Shown one piece after another: positions 39,391-49,356 of a stretch of DNA of 64,000 nucleotides. A program made the position numbers and the translations under genes. The notes under the pieces were generated by a model. That model was not told the DNA's origin. It searched no databases and saw only the letters and a list, made by a program, of their open reading frames with translations. Location: the NCBI GenBank assembly GCA_030068145.1, contig JAPJBO010000214.1:218366-282365 (forward strand), in the 5' to 3' direction. Numbering within the stretch: the stretch's first letter is position 1; every line of letters starts with the position of its first letter. Origin of the DNA: Diplonema papillatum. Its lineage: Eukaryota > Euglenozoa > Diplonemea > Diplonemida > Diplonemidae.

Positions 39391-39960
39391 AGTGTAATCG
39401 AGTGTAGTAGTTTGGATTAGAATGCAAAGAATCTGTGGCGATAATCTGCATCGCCGACTGCGCGGTTATCTCTTCGCACGTGAAGTGTCATGCTTTCGCC
39501 TCTTTAGCTCGTCTTGATCGTCGCGCTCAGGCGCGCGTTTGGTGCTTCGCTTCTTCTTCGATTGCTCGTCGAGGTTCATCGGTTGCGCGTCGATATCTGC
39601 TTCTTCTCGGCGCCTGGGCGATGGTCGTGGCGCATCGACGCGTCCTTTGCGTCTTTTCGGTACCGGCTCCGCCGCGGAGTCTGATTGCCGCTTCTTCGCT
39701 GGCGTTGGCGCCGTCTTCCCGACCTTCGCTGCTGATGTCGGCGTTGATGTTGCCGGTTCTCGCTCGTCTTCCTCTGCTTCCGGCAGAACGAGCACCACGT
39801 TCTCACGTTTCGCCTGTCTCGGCGCTGGCGCGGGACCCTCCGGCTCCGCCTTCCTCTTCTCCGTTGTTGTTTCTTCACCTCTCGCCAGTGTAGTAGAGTG
39901 TAATCGAGTGTAGTAGTTTGGATTAGAATGCAAAGAATCTGTGGCGATAATCTGCATCGC
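39391..39960 (-). pseudogene. Partial tandem duplicate of the Cys/His-array gene
   Basis: Near-identical to the 3' half of the next gene plus its 3' flank (GGATTAGAATGCAAAGAATC, GATAATCTGCATCGCCGAC). The minus-strand frame 39466-39957 retains ARGEETTTEKRKAEPEGPAP through KHDTSRAKR but lacks all Cys/His units. Its apparent start is in flank sequence, so it should not be a complete gene. The duplication unit is about 500 bp. Confidence 0.8.
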
Positions 39961-39971
39961 CGACGGCGCGG

Positions 39972-40856
39972 TTATCTCTTCGCACGTGATGTGTCATGCT
40001 TTCGCCTCTTTAGCTCGTCTTGATCGTCGCGCTCAGGCGCGCGTTTGGTGCTTCGCTTCTTCTTCGATTGCTCGTCGAGGTTCATCGGTTGCGCGTCGAT
40101 TTCTGCTTTTTCCCAGCGCCTGGGCGATGGTCGTGGCGCATCGACGCGTCCTTTGCGTCTTTTCGGTACCGGCTCCGCCGCGGAGTCTGGTTGCCGCTTC
40201 TTCGCTGGCGTTGGCGCCGTCTTCCCGACCTTCGCTGCTGATGTCGGCGTTGATGTTGCGGGTTCTCGCTCGTCTTCCTCTGCTTCCGGCAGAACGAGCA
40301 CCACGTTCTCACGTTTCGCCTGTCTCGGCGCTGGCGCGGGACCCTCCGGCTCCGCCTTCCTCTTCTTCGCCGTTGTTTCTTCACCTCTCGCCACGGCCGC
40401 CCGGTGGTGCCCTTTCCTGCAGCAGTGCCCGGGTCTCCTACTCCTCAGGTCGGCGTGTTTCTTACAGCCGTCGCACGTCGGCATGCCATGATCGAGGCAT
40501 CGGTGGTGATGGTTGCGACAGCACTCCGCTGTCGTCTTACACGTGGCGCACTGCGTCATCCGGTGCTCGGCACACATTTTTACGGCTAGGCCATCACCCT
40601 CCCTGTGATGGGCCTGGCAGCACCACGCCACCGACTTGCCCCGGCGCTTACACACGTCGCACTTCACCTTTTGGTGCCCGGGGCACACCCGCTCACCCCA
40701 CTTTTCGTGTCGGGGAATCCCTTCCGGCACGAGCCACGGATCCCCTCCGACGACAGCCGACTTCTTCCCTTTCCTCTTCTCCGTAGCGTCATCGAAGGCC
40801 GCCCATCTCGCCGCACGCTCCGCCCTTTCTCTTCCGTACGTCGGGAAAAGGTCCAT
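39972..40856 (-). CDS. Cys/His-array protein, large form
   Basis: About 294 aa from MDLFPTYGRERAERAARW; the open frame extends upstream to 41060 but there it translates a CTACACT repeat. After an N-terminal region (RKGKKSAVVGGDPWLVPEG) come three units of C-x2-H-x4-C-x2-C-[KR]-xn-CC-x2,3-HH: CPGHQKVKCDVC...CCQAHH, CAEHRMTQCATC...CCRNHHH, CLDHGMPTCDGC...CCRKGHH. The second and third match the two units of the 22151 gene in spacing (5 and 13 residues before CC). A long charged tail with KRRK clusters follows. HAFTGEAWGMDLFPTY recurs at 59087, including residues before the Met, so a coding exon may begin upstream. Zinc binding is inferred from the ligand pattern. Confidence 0.65.
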   Translation of the reverse strand: MDLFPTYGRERAERAARWAAFDDATEKRKGKKSAVVGGDPWLVPEGIPRHEKWGERVCPGHQKVKCDVCKRRGKSVAWCCQAHHREGDGLAVKMCAEHRMTQCATCKTTAECCRNHHHRCLDHGMPTCDGCKKHADLRSRRPGHCCRKGHHRAAVARGEETTAKKRKAEPEGPAPAPRQAKRENVVLVLPEAEEDEREPATSTPTSAAKVGKTAPTPAKKRQPDSAAEPVPKRRKGRVDAPRPSPRRWEKAEIDAQPMNLDEQSKKKRSTKRAPERDDQDELKRRKHDTSRAKR

Positions 40857-40899
40857 CCCCCACGCCTCGCCGGTGAACGCATGCCGGCTCGCCTTCAGC

Positions 40900-40965
40900 A
40901 GTGTAGTAGAGTGTAGTAGAGTGTAGTAGAGTGTAGTCGAGCGTTGTAGAGTGTGATCGAAATTG
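40900..40965 (+). repeat. GTGTAGTAGA short tandem repeat
   Basis: About five copies of AGTGTAGTAG with variants. Related TAATCGAGTG repeats flank the tandem duplicate at 39380-39412 and 39890-39915 and recur at 42530-42590. Confidence 0.8.
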
Positions 40966-41060
40966 ACACTAGTATTTTGGGTTCGACCACTGGTGGACCC
41001 CTGGCCCATGAGCGACCATGTTGACCACTGTCTGGCCCAAGAAGTGCCAAGCACAAGCAT

Positions 41061-43200
41061 ACGAGGGACGGAAACCGCAGGTGTGGGCCTTCACCGTGGT
41101 GGAGCCAGGCTAGATTCGGGGTGGCGCCCTGGGAGGGACAGGGACGGGGGTAGTCACGCCTTAGTCCCAGGGCCTCTCCCCACCCATCTGTATGTGTTCT
41201 CCTGGTCATCGCTACCGCGCTGACGTTTCCCTCAAAGCCCGCTGCCCACTGCCCTACAAGAGACATGCTTTGCACTCTCTGAATGCCCATTGACTGTGCT
41301 CCGCTTCAGCCGACTGCTTTGGGTTTCTCTCGCGTCTTCCCAGCTCCGCCACCTTCCCAGAGGCTTGGGGAGAGCCACGTGCTCCGGCTGTAAGGGACGA
41401 GACCGAGGTGCGACGCTGGCCCCGGTCGCAATCTGTATGTGCCGGCCCGGCCCGATTAGGCCTTTGGAGTACCGCGTGAATGGCGCGATTGGGCCCACGC
41501 GCATGCAGCCTGTCTGCTCGCAGTCACGCCGGCCGGCCCGCAACCGCAACCACATTCGCTTGTGCCCACACACCAGCTCTTCTTATCGAGCTAGCGATCC
41601 AGCTAAGGAGCACAACCGAGGATCCGAGGCGGAATCATGCCCCACAGTGGCCGCACGAGAGCAGACAGCGATGAAGGCCGCAGGGACAGGGTGTGTCAGC
41701 CACAATAACGGCAGGTTCCTCCCGCAGACGCACTACCCATCGGAATGTGACAGCGCAAGTAGGCTCGATGGAAGCACGAAGTGAAGCAGGATAGACGAGC
41801 TACGGAGACGAGACGAGTCGTGTACCAGGGGCAGGCCGGGACGATGAACCGCATGAAGCCGAAGAAAAAGTTCAAGAACGAAGCAACACCACAAGCCGCG
41901 TGCAGCCAAGCAGACCTCCCGGAACCTACGTGGGCAGTAACGAGGAGCCAACAGATGAGTGTCCACTGAACCCCCTTGTCAATACCCCCAACGACTATGG
42001 TACGAATTGCGCAATGCCAGACGGTAGCGTCTGACAATGGCATGCGTGACCTTGCAGTGCCTAAAGGTGAGAATAGCCTCCGTTTTCAACCGCCTTGTTG
42101 TCGCCAGGGAGATCGAACCCACAAACAGAAACTTGACATCTTCGAGGACAGGGTGTCTGCCAAGCGCTTGCCCTATCGCCTGGAACTGCCCCGCAGGGAA
42201 TGCCAAAAGGCTCGAGTATTAGCTGCGCTAAATTGCAAAGGTTGCTAATACGGGAAAACGGGTACCCGAGCCCCTATGCACTCGACAACCTGCTTCCACA
42301 AGTCAGTCCGAACTTCCTCGTCCCCTGCTGCACTGCCTGGCTACATCCTTTTTTCAGACGAATATGCTTCTTTTTGTTCGATATTCGATGATCGTGCTAT
42401 CAGCATCTTTAGCCCCAGAAGAAGGCTCGATAATAGACACGTTGCATCGGCTAATCAGGATTGGCTGAGTGCTGTGTGTTTAATCAATTGTTACAGTACC
42501 CCCCCAATTCACCAAAAGCTGATCGATTGTAATCGATCGTAATCGAGTGTAATCGAGTGAAATCGACGCGTAATCGAGTGTAATCGAGCTCAAGTCGCTT
42601 TCAGGGGGGGTAGGTGAATTGGCTCAATGACTCACTACCCTTCCTGTCTGTACACCACGTATCCAACACGTATCCTTGCATTTTCGGAAAAAATTGGATA
42701 CAGATACGTATCGGTGTAATGCCCTTATATCCCACTCAAAACAAATTTGTGCCCTTATATCCCACTTCAAACAAATTTTGTGCCCTTATATCCCAAACTG
42801 GGATATAAGGGCACAAATTTGTTTTGACAAAATTTGTGGTCGATGAAAGGCTAAAAAACTCCGGGCGAGGGAATTGAACCCGAGACTGCCCGCCCTGGGC
42901 TCCACTGCTCGTTGGCTCGACCATGAAGAGTCCTACGGCAAAAAAAGCAAAAAAGTAATCCTTCAGAAAATGCGACCTAAATGCATGTCGTCAACGAGTC
43001 ACTGTGACTGTCCGAGTCGTCGGGGCCCAAAAGGGCCTTCTCCTAAGAGTCTGGGCTTTACCATGGTCAGCCCCCAAGTCAGCTCCGTGCGTACTCCTAA
43101 GAGTCCTGGACTTTGTGACGATACCACTATCCGACACCGCTAATCCTGACCTCAAGTCAGCTCTCAGTTCATCATCAATATCGCAGTAAAAGGAGAAACT
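41061..43200. other. Stretch without supported gene, one SINE-like unit
   Basis: 41230-42240 has several overlapping open frames. On the minus strand FPAGQFQAIGQALGRHPVLE (about 42150-42210) faintly resembles a leucine-rich repeat; not strong enough to call. 42530-42595 is TAATCGAGTG repeats. 42722-42960 is the SINE-like unit listed separately. 43000-43140 duplicates TCCTAAGAGTC at 43040 and 43095. Confidence 0.35.
42722..42960 (-). ncRNA. tRNA-headed SINE-like unit, copy 1
   Basis: Minus strand: A-box-like TGGTCGAGCCAACGAG and B box GGTTCAATTCC within 42857-42925, then TTTTTT at about 42851. The body is a palindromic set of TTTGTGCCCTTATATCCCA (42722-42830). The same head-terminator-palindrome order is seen at 47310-47515 in plus orientation. 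The cloverleaf does not close, so this is not a tRNA gene. Confidence 0.6.
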
Positions 43201-43311
43201 AAACTTTAGGACCGTCGTGAAAAGCTGGCAAGGCTGCCTCAACCAGACACAAGAGAGGTGAAGAAACTTGAACAAAGAAAGAGAGATGACCATGGTGCAC
43301 GCGCTGATTGG

Positions 43312-44330
43312 CTATAGCAGTGCAGAATTGAAACGGAGCTGCATAGGCAACTTCCGGAGGAGCTGCCGTGACGGTTTGCCCCGCACCAGCGAAAAGTGGT
43401 CGCTGGCACCCGACAAATCGTCTTCGTGTATCAGGTACACGGTCGATACAGGCTCTTCGACGGGGTGATGCGTGAACATCGTGAGCCTTGGTTGCTCTGC
43501 TTCTGGGACCTGGAGGACAGAGATGAGGACAATCTTCACCTTGAATACAATTGCCGCCAGGAGAACGGCCTCGGTGCTGGCCCACGCTCGATGTGCAGAT
43601 TGCACCCGAACCCATGCATCAAACTTGGACTCGCCCCGACGCAGCTGAACGTCCGGTCCGTTTTGTATGCGCTGCTTGAACAGCGCTCTTGTCTCCGGTT
43701 CCAAGTTCTGCACCTCTTGGAGAAGGATAGTGCGCAATGTGCGCGATCCACGGCCGTCTCCGTTGTGCGCAGAGAAGAACATGTTCTGACTGTTCGGGAC
43801 GTTAGCCAGACAGCTGTAAAAGCAGTCACCATCACCGGTGACCAGGACCAGTTCCGTTCCAGTGGTCTGCACCCAGGTCAGAGCACGGGACTGATACGGC
43901 TTTTGTTCGTTGGCCGGGGGTTTGCCAGTGGAGGTTCCCTTGGTGACGTTGGTCCTTCCAGGTTTGGACGCTGGAGGCTTGGTAGGTTTCTGATCTTTCT
44001 GCCCTTTTTTTCCTTTGGGCTTTGGCACCGGCGGTGCTTCTTCTCCCGAATCTGCGGGCTCTTGGCACTTCGAAACTTGCTCCGTGTCTTGGTCCTGTTT
44101 GCTGTCTTTTTTTGCAGGCAGAGGCGGATTCGTGCAGGTGACCTTGTAATGTCCCTCGCCACCGCACCTGACACAGGTAACCTTTCTCTTTTTGGCGCCT
44201 TTTAATGGCAAGTCGTCGTCGTCGACGATCTCACCCCGGCTTGGGATGCGCTTCTCTTTTGGTCGGCCTGAGGGATTCTTGTGACGGGGGGGTGCAAGAT
44301 TGTCCAGTGCGAGGGTTTTTACGTAGCACA
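43312..44330 (-). CDS. MULE ORF, 3' part: zinc knuckle and OTU protease domain
   Basis: Continuation of the MULE transposase in the +1 frame. Reads LAPPRHKNPSGRPKEKRIPS, the usual basic stretch after a MULE SWIM finger. Then a CCHC knuckle CVRCGGEGHYKVTC (C-x2-C-x4-H-x4-C, 44173-44132), a Lys/Pro linker, and an OTU-type cysteine protease domain. In the 386-residue open frame the catalytic Cys is C217 in GDGDCFYSCL and the His H359 in SDHFSLV. OTU proteases cleave ubiquitin or ubiquitin-like chains. The 5' part of the open frame (44330-44472) is out-of-frame overlap with the transposase and not real. The C-terminus ends about 26 residues after the His. Confidence 0.8.
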
Positions 44331-46270
44331 GTCGGGACACTGACGTCGTAAAACGACCGCAGGGATTCCACGGTGTAGAGGGCGTCGACAAGGGACAAGG
44401 GATGCACCTTTCGCTGTCCGCACACACACACAATGTGAACGCACGGAAGCTGCGACACGTGTTGCCCAACACAGGTGCACTTGTAGACGGCGCCCTTGTT
44501 CAAAACGCGCACCCTTTGCTGCCGTCCGCTTTTCGCTTCCTTTACCTCGTACTCTCCACGTCCTGCAGGTGTGGCAGAGAAGCCGCGAGCTTGGTACTCG
44601 ATGCGACCCAGCCTTTTCTCCACCCACGGTACGAAGGTGGCGCCGTCCCTGGTCGGAAACTGCCCAGCCCTTGATGCAAACAGATGCATCAGGCCTATGC
44701 GCAATCTTTCGAAAAGGTTTATGGCATTCTGGGCGCTTCTTGCAAGCTTGGCGTTCTTGTTGAAGCCTTCACTCACATTGCTGGTGTAGTGGTGGCACCT
44801 ACACCCCCCCACCAGGTACGCATCCGACATGCAGTCCCGGAGCTTGTCCAGATAGCAGGCCAGGTCGTCGTTTTCCTTGGAAACGATCGCAAGAATCTTG
44901 GCGTAAGATTCATGCGAGCTTGCATGAGCCAGCTTCCACACGTGGTGCTGGGTTCCCTTCCCGAAGCTCTTACTCACATTGCGAACAACGTGGTTGACGC
45001 AGATGAGGTGGAGGGTGGTGGGCAGCACAGTTTTAACTGCGCTCATGAGCCCCTTGTCCCTGTCAGACATCAGGGTGAACCCCTCGGGCAGGAGCTCCTT
45101 CAGCTGCACGAGGAACGAGGTCCACGATGCAGTGTCCTCGGTCTGGCCCAGAGCATAAGCGATGGGGACGACCTTCTGCATGGGGTCGAGGACCACAGCT
45201 ACGAACAAAACACCACCGTGTGTCAGGTGGGTTCCGTCCACCGACACGAACATCGCGGAGCGTGCTGCATGAACACAAGCTCCAAAAGCGAGGAACGCGA
45301 ATCCGAAGACGTCCCACGGGTTGGCGTCCTCTTCTGTCGCGACGCCGGGCTTTGTGTCGATGCTTGTTACTGCTTCTGCATCGACACATTTGACGGCTGC
45401 AAAGTAAGCTCGGAGCTTCCGAAACCCCGATGCAGCGTCCAGCCCCGTCTCCTGCAGCGCTTGCGCTTTCGCCAACCGCGCCACCTTGCTTGTGATGGTG
45501 ACGCCGTTTGTGCGCATCGACGCAACGATGCCTTTCACCGACAGATCCGGCTCCGCCTCGACATGGGCCGCTATCCGCCGGGTCACCCACTCCGAGTGCA
45601 GGCGGCCCAGCTCGTTGGCCTTCTCATCGCCCGAGCCTGTCGTGAAAACGCAGGAGTGGGCGTCAGCTCGGGACACGTGATACGTCTCTGTATCGGCGTG
45701 GAGCATGGCGGTGCACTTGAACGCGCACGCCCCGCCTGTGGATGTCGTTCCCGAGCACTCAAAGCGGACGCGTCCCTTCTCCTTCCTCCTCCGCACCAGA
45801 CACCGACCGGTGGCCACAGCTTCCTCCACGACCGCGTCAGTGAAGTCAGCGGCAGTTGCGTACTGCCCACCCACAACGGCACATCCGGCAGGATTCACCT
45901 CCACAGGCATCGCATCTGTAGCTGTCTGACTCCGAGGGAGTGGGGCCGAAGGACCAGCAGCAGCAGCAGGAGGGGGCCCAGACAGAGGAACAGCAGGAGC
46001 GGCCCCGGACAATGAAGCTGAAGGAACAGCAGCAGCTGCAGGAGGGGGCCCAGACAGTGAAGCCGAAGGAACAGCAGCAACAGGTGCAGGACTGGGACGA
46101 CTAAGGCGCTGAAGAAGCACACGGTGGAGAATGGCCGGAGGCAACCCTGCCCCAACATAAGGAGCGAGATCAGCATCGCCTGCGTAAACGCTGATATCAC
46201 ATATGTCCTGCACTGATGCGATGGGCAGCAGAAGGTTATACAGGGCCCCGATTGTGGAAGCTGACGACAT
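44231..46270 (-). CDS. MULE transposase with SWIM zinc finger
   Basis: 679-aa frame, start ATG at 46270. Residues 60-115 are Pro/Ala/Ser-rich imperfect repeats. 150-210 is a WRKY/GCM1-like zinc-binding region (FECSGTTSTGGACAFKC, then H-x-C near 205-207). The catalytic core has D345 (SVDGTHL), D403/D405 (MSDRDKGLMS), C424-x2-H427 and E501 (NVSEGFNK), the DDE set of Mutator-like transposases. SWIM finger: C598-x-C600, C610-x-H612 (YKCTC...LPCVH). The frame should continue into the GRPKEKR tail but shifts by one base near a run of seven C (44286-44292), ending early at HPKPG. Inverted termini were not found. One extra C would explain the break, so an assembly error or a recent mutation is possible. 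Confidence 0.85.
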   Translation of the reverse strand: MSSASTIGALYNLLLPIASVQDICDISVYAGDADLAPYVGAGLPPAILHRVLLQRLSRPSPAPVAAVPSASLSGPPPAAAAVPSASLSGAAPAVPLSGPPPAAAAGPSAPLPRSQTATDAMPVEVNPAGCAVVGGQYATAADFTDAVVEEAVATGRCLVRRRKEKGRVRFECSGTTSTGGACAFKCTAMLHADTETYHVSRADAHSCVFTTGSGDEKANELGRLHSEWVTRRIAAHVEAEPDLSVKGIVASMRTNGVTITSKVARLAKAQALQETGLDAASGFRKLRAYFAAVKCVDAEAVTSIDTKPGVATEEDANPWDVFGFAFLAFGACVHAARSAMFVSVDGTHLTHGGVLFVAVVLDPMQKVVPIAYALGQTEDTASWTSFLVQLKELLPEGFTLMSDRDKGLMSAVKTVLPTTLHLICVNHVVRNVSKSFGKGTQHHVWKLAHASSHESYAKILAIVSKENDDLACYLDKLRDCMSDAYLVGGCRCHHYTSNVSEGFNKNAKLARSAQNAINLFERLRIGLMHLFASRAGQFPTRDGATFVPWVEKRLGRIEYQARGFSATPAGRGEYEVKEAKSGRQQRVRVLNKGAVYKCTCVGQHVSQLPCVHIVCVCGQRKVHPLSLVDALYTVESLRSFYDVSVPTVLRKNPRTGQSCTPPSQESLRPTKREAHPKPG

Positions 46271-46309
46271 TACGATTGCTTTCTTCAGTGAAGGTTTTCC
46301 TGTAGCTTC

Positions 46310-46885
46310 GGGTGATCAGCAAGTTCTCGGGTGACAGGTCTCTACTAAGTTATTCAGGCCCAATCGACAAGACGACGGATCACGAGACCGTGTCTCGGCT
46401 GTAGTATCTGGCCGCGCGCCTGCCCTCTGATCTTGAGTGCTCGTTTGCTATAGGCCCGATCGGGAAGTGTGGCGTAGCCAGCTTGCGCCACTGCAACCAG
46501 TCGTGAGGCACCCAGAACGCCTGAGACGACGTGGGTGGGGCATTGAAGCCCACTTTATGCCTCCACTGACAACGCAAACACCAAAAACAAACGAAATGAA
46601 AGAGGCTGGCTTGGAAATTCAAGGGAAAACAGTGTGCAGCTTGGGCTAGAAGTGTTCTCGCATCTGATCGTCACGTTGAGGCACCGCTTGGTAGTTCCGC
46701 CTTCGTCCGACTAAGCAGGATGCATTGATGGCTTCTGTCGCCACTTCAAGCGGCGTCTGGTTGTTCTTCGCCGACTGGTCTCCTCGTCGTCCAGGCGGCA
46801 CTCCGTTGTCGTTCCGCAGGTGGCGCACTGTGGTTCATCGCGCGGAAATCGCTGCCCTTGGCATCTCACGCGCAATCACATCCAA
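46310..46885. other. Short stretch without gene
   Basis: Upstream flank of the MULE. GGGTGATCAGCAAGTTCTCG and GGGTGACAGG at 46309-46340 are minor repeats. No domain in the short open frames. Confidence 0.4.
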
Positions 46886-47255
46886 TTTTTGATCCGAATT
46901 CTGGTCCAAATTTTGGTCCCTATTTTTGGTCCAAACTTTGGGTCCGAATTTTTGGTCCGAATTTTGGTCCGAATTTGGGGTCCGAATTTTGGTCCGAATT
47001 TTGGGTTCGAATTTTGGTCCGAATTTTGGTCCGAATTTTGGTCCGAATTTTGGTCCGAATTTTGGTCCGAATTTTGGTCCGAATTTTGGTCCGAATTTTG
47101 GTCCGAATTTTGGTCCGAATTTTGGTCCGAATTTTTGGTCCGAATTTTGGTCCGAATTTTGGTCCGAATTTTGGTCCGAATTTTTGGTCCGAATTTTGGT
47201 CCGAATTTTTGGTCCGAATTTTTGGTCCGAATTTTTGGTCCGAATTTTTTGGTGA
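46886..47255 (+). repeat. 12-bp tandem array
   Basis: Unit GGTCCGAATTTT, about 30 copies with 13-bp variants. A multiple of 3, so one frame shows NSDQ/SEFW-type peptides; treated as non-coding. It ends 55 bp before the tRNA-like head at 47310. Confidence 0.95.
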
Positions 47256-47259
47256 AAAA

Positions 47260-47600
47260 AAATATGTCGCACCACAAATTTTTTTTCTGAAAAATGATGA
47301 ATGTTGTAGCCGAGTCGAGGTGCCACCGCTTTCGACCCTGGAGGCGAGGGTTCGAATCCCGTCAGAGGTTTTTTTCACAATCAAACAAATTTTGTGCCCT
47401 TATATCCCACTCAAACAAATTTTGTGCCCTTATATCCCAATCTGGGATATAAGGGCACAAAATTTGTTTGAAGTGGGATATAAGGGCACAAATTTGTTTG
47501 GGGTGGGATATAAGGGAAATTTACCGATACGTATCCATATCCTGATACGGGGACACGTATCCATATCCTGGATACGGATACGGATCCAGTAATATCCGGA
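47260..47600 (+). ncRNA. tRNA-headed SINE-like unit, copy 2
   Basis: A box TAGCCGAGTCGAGG (47314-47327), B box GGTTCGAATCC (47350-47360) and a TTTTTTT terminator (about 47368). The body has three to four TTTGTGCCCTTATATCCCA motifs in palindromic order (47388-47510). A tail of GATACGTATCC/GGATACGG motifs (47520-47590) follows. The same body and a similar tail accompany 42722-42960. Confidence 0.65.
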
Positions 47601-47838
47601 AAATTCCTCGCCTTTCCTCATTTCTCAAAATCAGCACCAACGACCCCGTAACCCCCAACATCTAAGAAAAGATCAGGATCAGGGCTGCGCCCCGGGCAGC
47701 CACAAGTACCTGTACATCGAGGGTCGAAGGTGAAATGGTCAAAATGCCCTGGGAAAATGTGAGACAAAAAAAACTTTCCGAAATGCGGGGTTTTAGGGAT
47801 TCCGGCCGAAAAATTTTTTTTTCAACGCCCACCTAGCT

Positions 47839-48153
47839 GTGGTTTACCCTTTAGGCAGCCAGCTAGACCTGCCAGAACCTGAAAACCTCCTTCAGGTTTC
47901 GTGGCTGTGTCGAAAAATACATTCCGAGGACGTTTTTGAACGCTTTTTTGAATCCGTTGAGCTCAAGGACAGTCTACCTTTTACCGGAATGTTTCTAGTC
48001 GTAGAAGCCAGCCCCACCCCGAGTTCTCCTGGCGTCGATTCTCGAGGTGGTCGTGCTCATCTAGCCATGCGTCTTGCTCCTATTCCCTCAGTAAACTGCA
48101 ATAACTGCGACGCCGGCGATGCAGATTATCGCCACAGATTCTTTGCATTCTAA
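47839..48153 (+). CDS. Hypothetical ORF, 104 aa
   Basis: Reads MVYPLGSQLDLPEPENLLQV then SWLCRKIHSEDVFERFFESV and LKDSLPFTGMFLVVEASPTP. Composition is protein-like up to about residue 75. The end (DADYRHRFFAF) translates an inverted copy of the 3' flank of the Cys/His gene (48110-48153 against 39425-39470). I do not recognise a family. It may be a captured or truncated coding fragment. Confidence 0.35.
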   Translation: MVYPLGSQLDLPEPENLLQVSWLCRKIHSEDVFERFFESVELKDSLPFTGMFLVVEASPTPSSPGVDSRGGRAHLAMRLAPIPSVNCNNCDAGDADYRHRFFAF

Positions 48154-48519
48154 CCCAAAAGAGGTAGTCACCAGTGGCTGATGCAGGCTACAGATATTCT
48201 GCATTCAATCCTCAATCAACCCAAACTATCGCAGTTTATTGGCAGGGAACAGCTACCACATAATGCCCAATAGCAGCACACTGCTGAGGCAGCGAAGAGA
48301 AATAGCCTTTCACACGTACTTCGCACGTTAAAAGCAATCGATGATTCGTTTTCCTGCTTGATGAACCGACTTACTCCCGCCATCGTATGGGGATAGAGTC
48401 GCGCAGCGAATGGAGAACACCTCCGGCAGAAGGTCCGTCTCCGACCTTTTGCTGGTCTCTCTCTTTCTTTCTCTCGAGCGCTGGCCCGGCGAGCTACGAG
48501 GGCACAGCCGTCTTCCTTT

Positions 48520-48606
48520 TCCCCCTTATCTTTTCCATTCTTGCATTTCAGCCTCGCGTGCCCCATCGAAAGCAATCGAAAAGAACACAAAAGAGCGTTG
48601 TGCCAC
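48520..48606 (+). repeat. Repeated splice-acceptor-like block, copy 2
   Basis: ATTCTTGCATTTCAGCCTCG and GCAATCGAAAAGAA, GAGCGTTGTGCCACCT; matches 22014-22104. Confidence 0.65.
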
Positions 48607-48915
48607 CTAACGGTTGCACACGTGTCCTGAAAATCTCATTTTCGCAAAAGAAACGGTTGCGCAAGTGTCCTGAACACTTCATTTCCCAGAAGAGACAGTG
48701 CACAAGTGTCCTGGACACTTCATTTCCCAGAAGAAACAGTGCACAAGTGTCCTCAAAGCCTCATTTCCCAGAAGAAACGGTTGTACACGTGTCCTGAAAA
48801 TCTCATTTCGCAGAAGAAACGGTTGCACAAGTGTCCTGAAAACCTCATTCCCAGAAGAAACGGCTGCACAAGTGTCCTGAACACTTCATTTCCCAGAAGA
48901 AACGGTTGCACACGA
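48607..48915 (+). repeat. 42-bp tandem repeat, ~7 copies
   Basis: Unit GAAACGGTTGCACAAGTGTC plus CTGAAAACCTCATTTCCCAG A, with variants. 42 is a multiple of 3, giving one open frame (CTSVLKTSFPRRNG period), probably not a gene. Confidence 0.9.
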
Positions 48916-49070
48916 GGTTCAACGAGTGCAGCTGTGTCCGGAAATGTTCAAGTGTATCGACACCGTATCAATCCCCGTGAGCGAGACCACCCGAAAACGA
49001 GCGACTCCCCAACTTCTTTTTTGCCAAAACAATCCTTTCCCCAACCTTCTCCTTTACCTTGCATCTTATA

Positions 49071-49356
49071 GGTGTCACGGCAAGTTTTGGCAGCTGCTTA
49101 CCAATGGCACTTGCACCTCGAGTCACTCAATGCTTAGCAAAAACTTAAGTGCATGCTAATCCATGTGGTTCGTGTACTCAAAATAACTCAATGTTTGGCG
49201 ATCAGTGCTCGCCTGCCATGGCACTTGCACTTTGCAGAACTCAATCCTGACTTTCAAGGCAGTGCATGTTAATCCACGTGGTTCATGTACTTAAAAGAAC
49301 TCAATGCTTAGCAAAATTTGGCGTGGGCGGCTTTAGATCTACATCTAAATGACACC
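49071..49356 (+). mobile_element. GGTGTCAC-family element, copy c (non-coding)
   Basis: GGTGTCACGG start, two CATGTGGTTCRTGTACT/CATGTACTTAAAAGAACTC blocks (49160, 49275), CAGTGCTCGCCTGCCATGG at 49204, GGCGTGGGCGGC at 49320 and terminal ATGACACC. No ORF. It shows that the family moves or duplicates without a gene. Confidence 0.65.

Noticed and set aside
41696..42250. Leucine-rich-repeat gene on the minus strand
   Set aside because: A single faint repeat-like segment with frame changes; could be chance.
46835..47592. NSDQNSDQ / SEFWSEFW ORFs up to 244 aa
   Set aside because: Translation of a 12-bp array; the downstream part runs into the SINE-like unit.
48387..49071. ORFs across 48.4-49.0 kb
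   Set aside because: A 42-bp tandem array in frame; no sequence outside the repeat looks coding.
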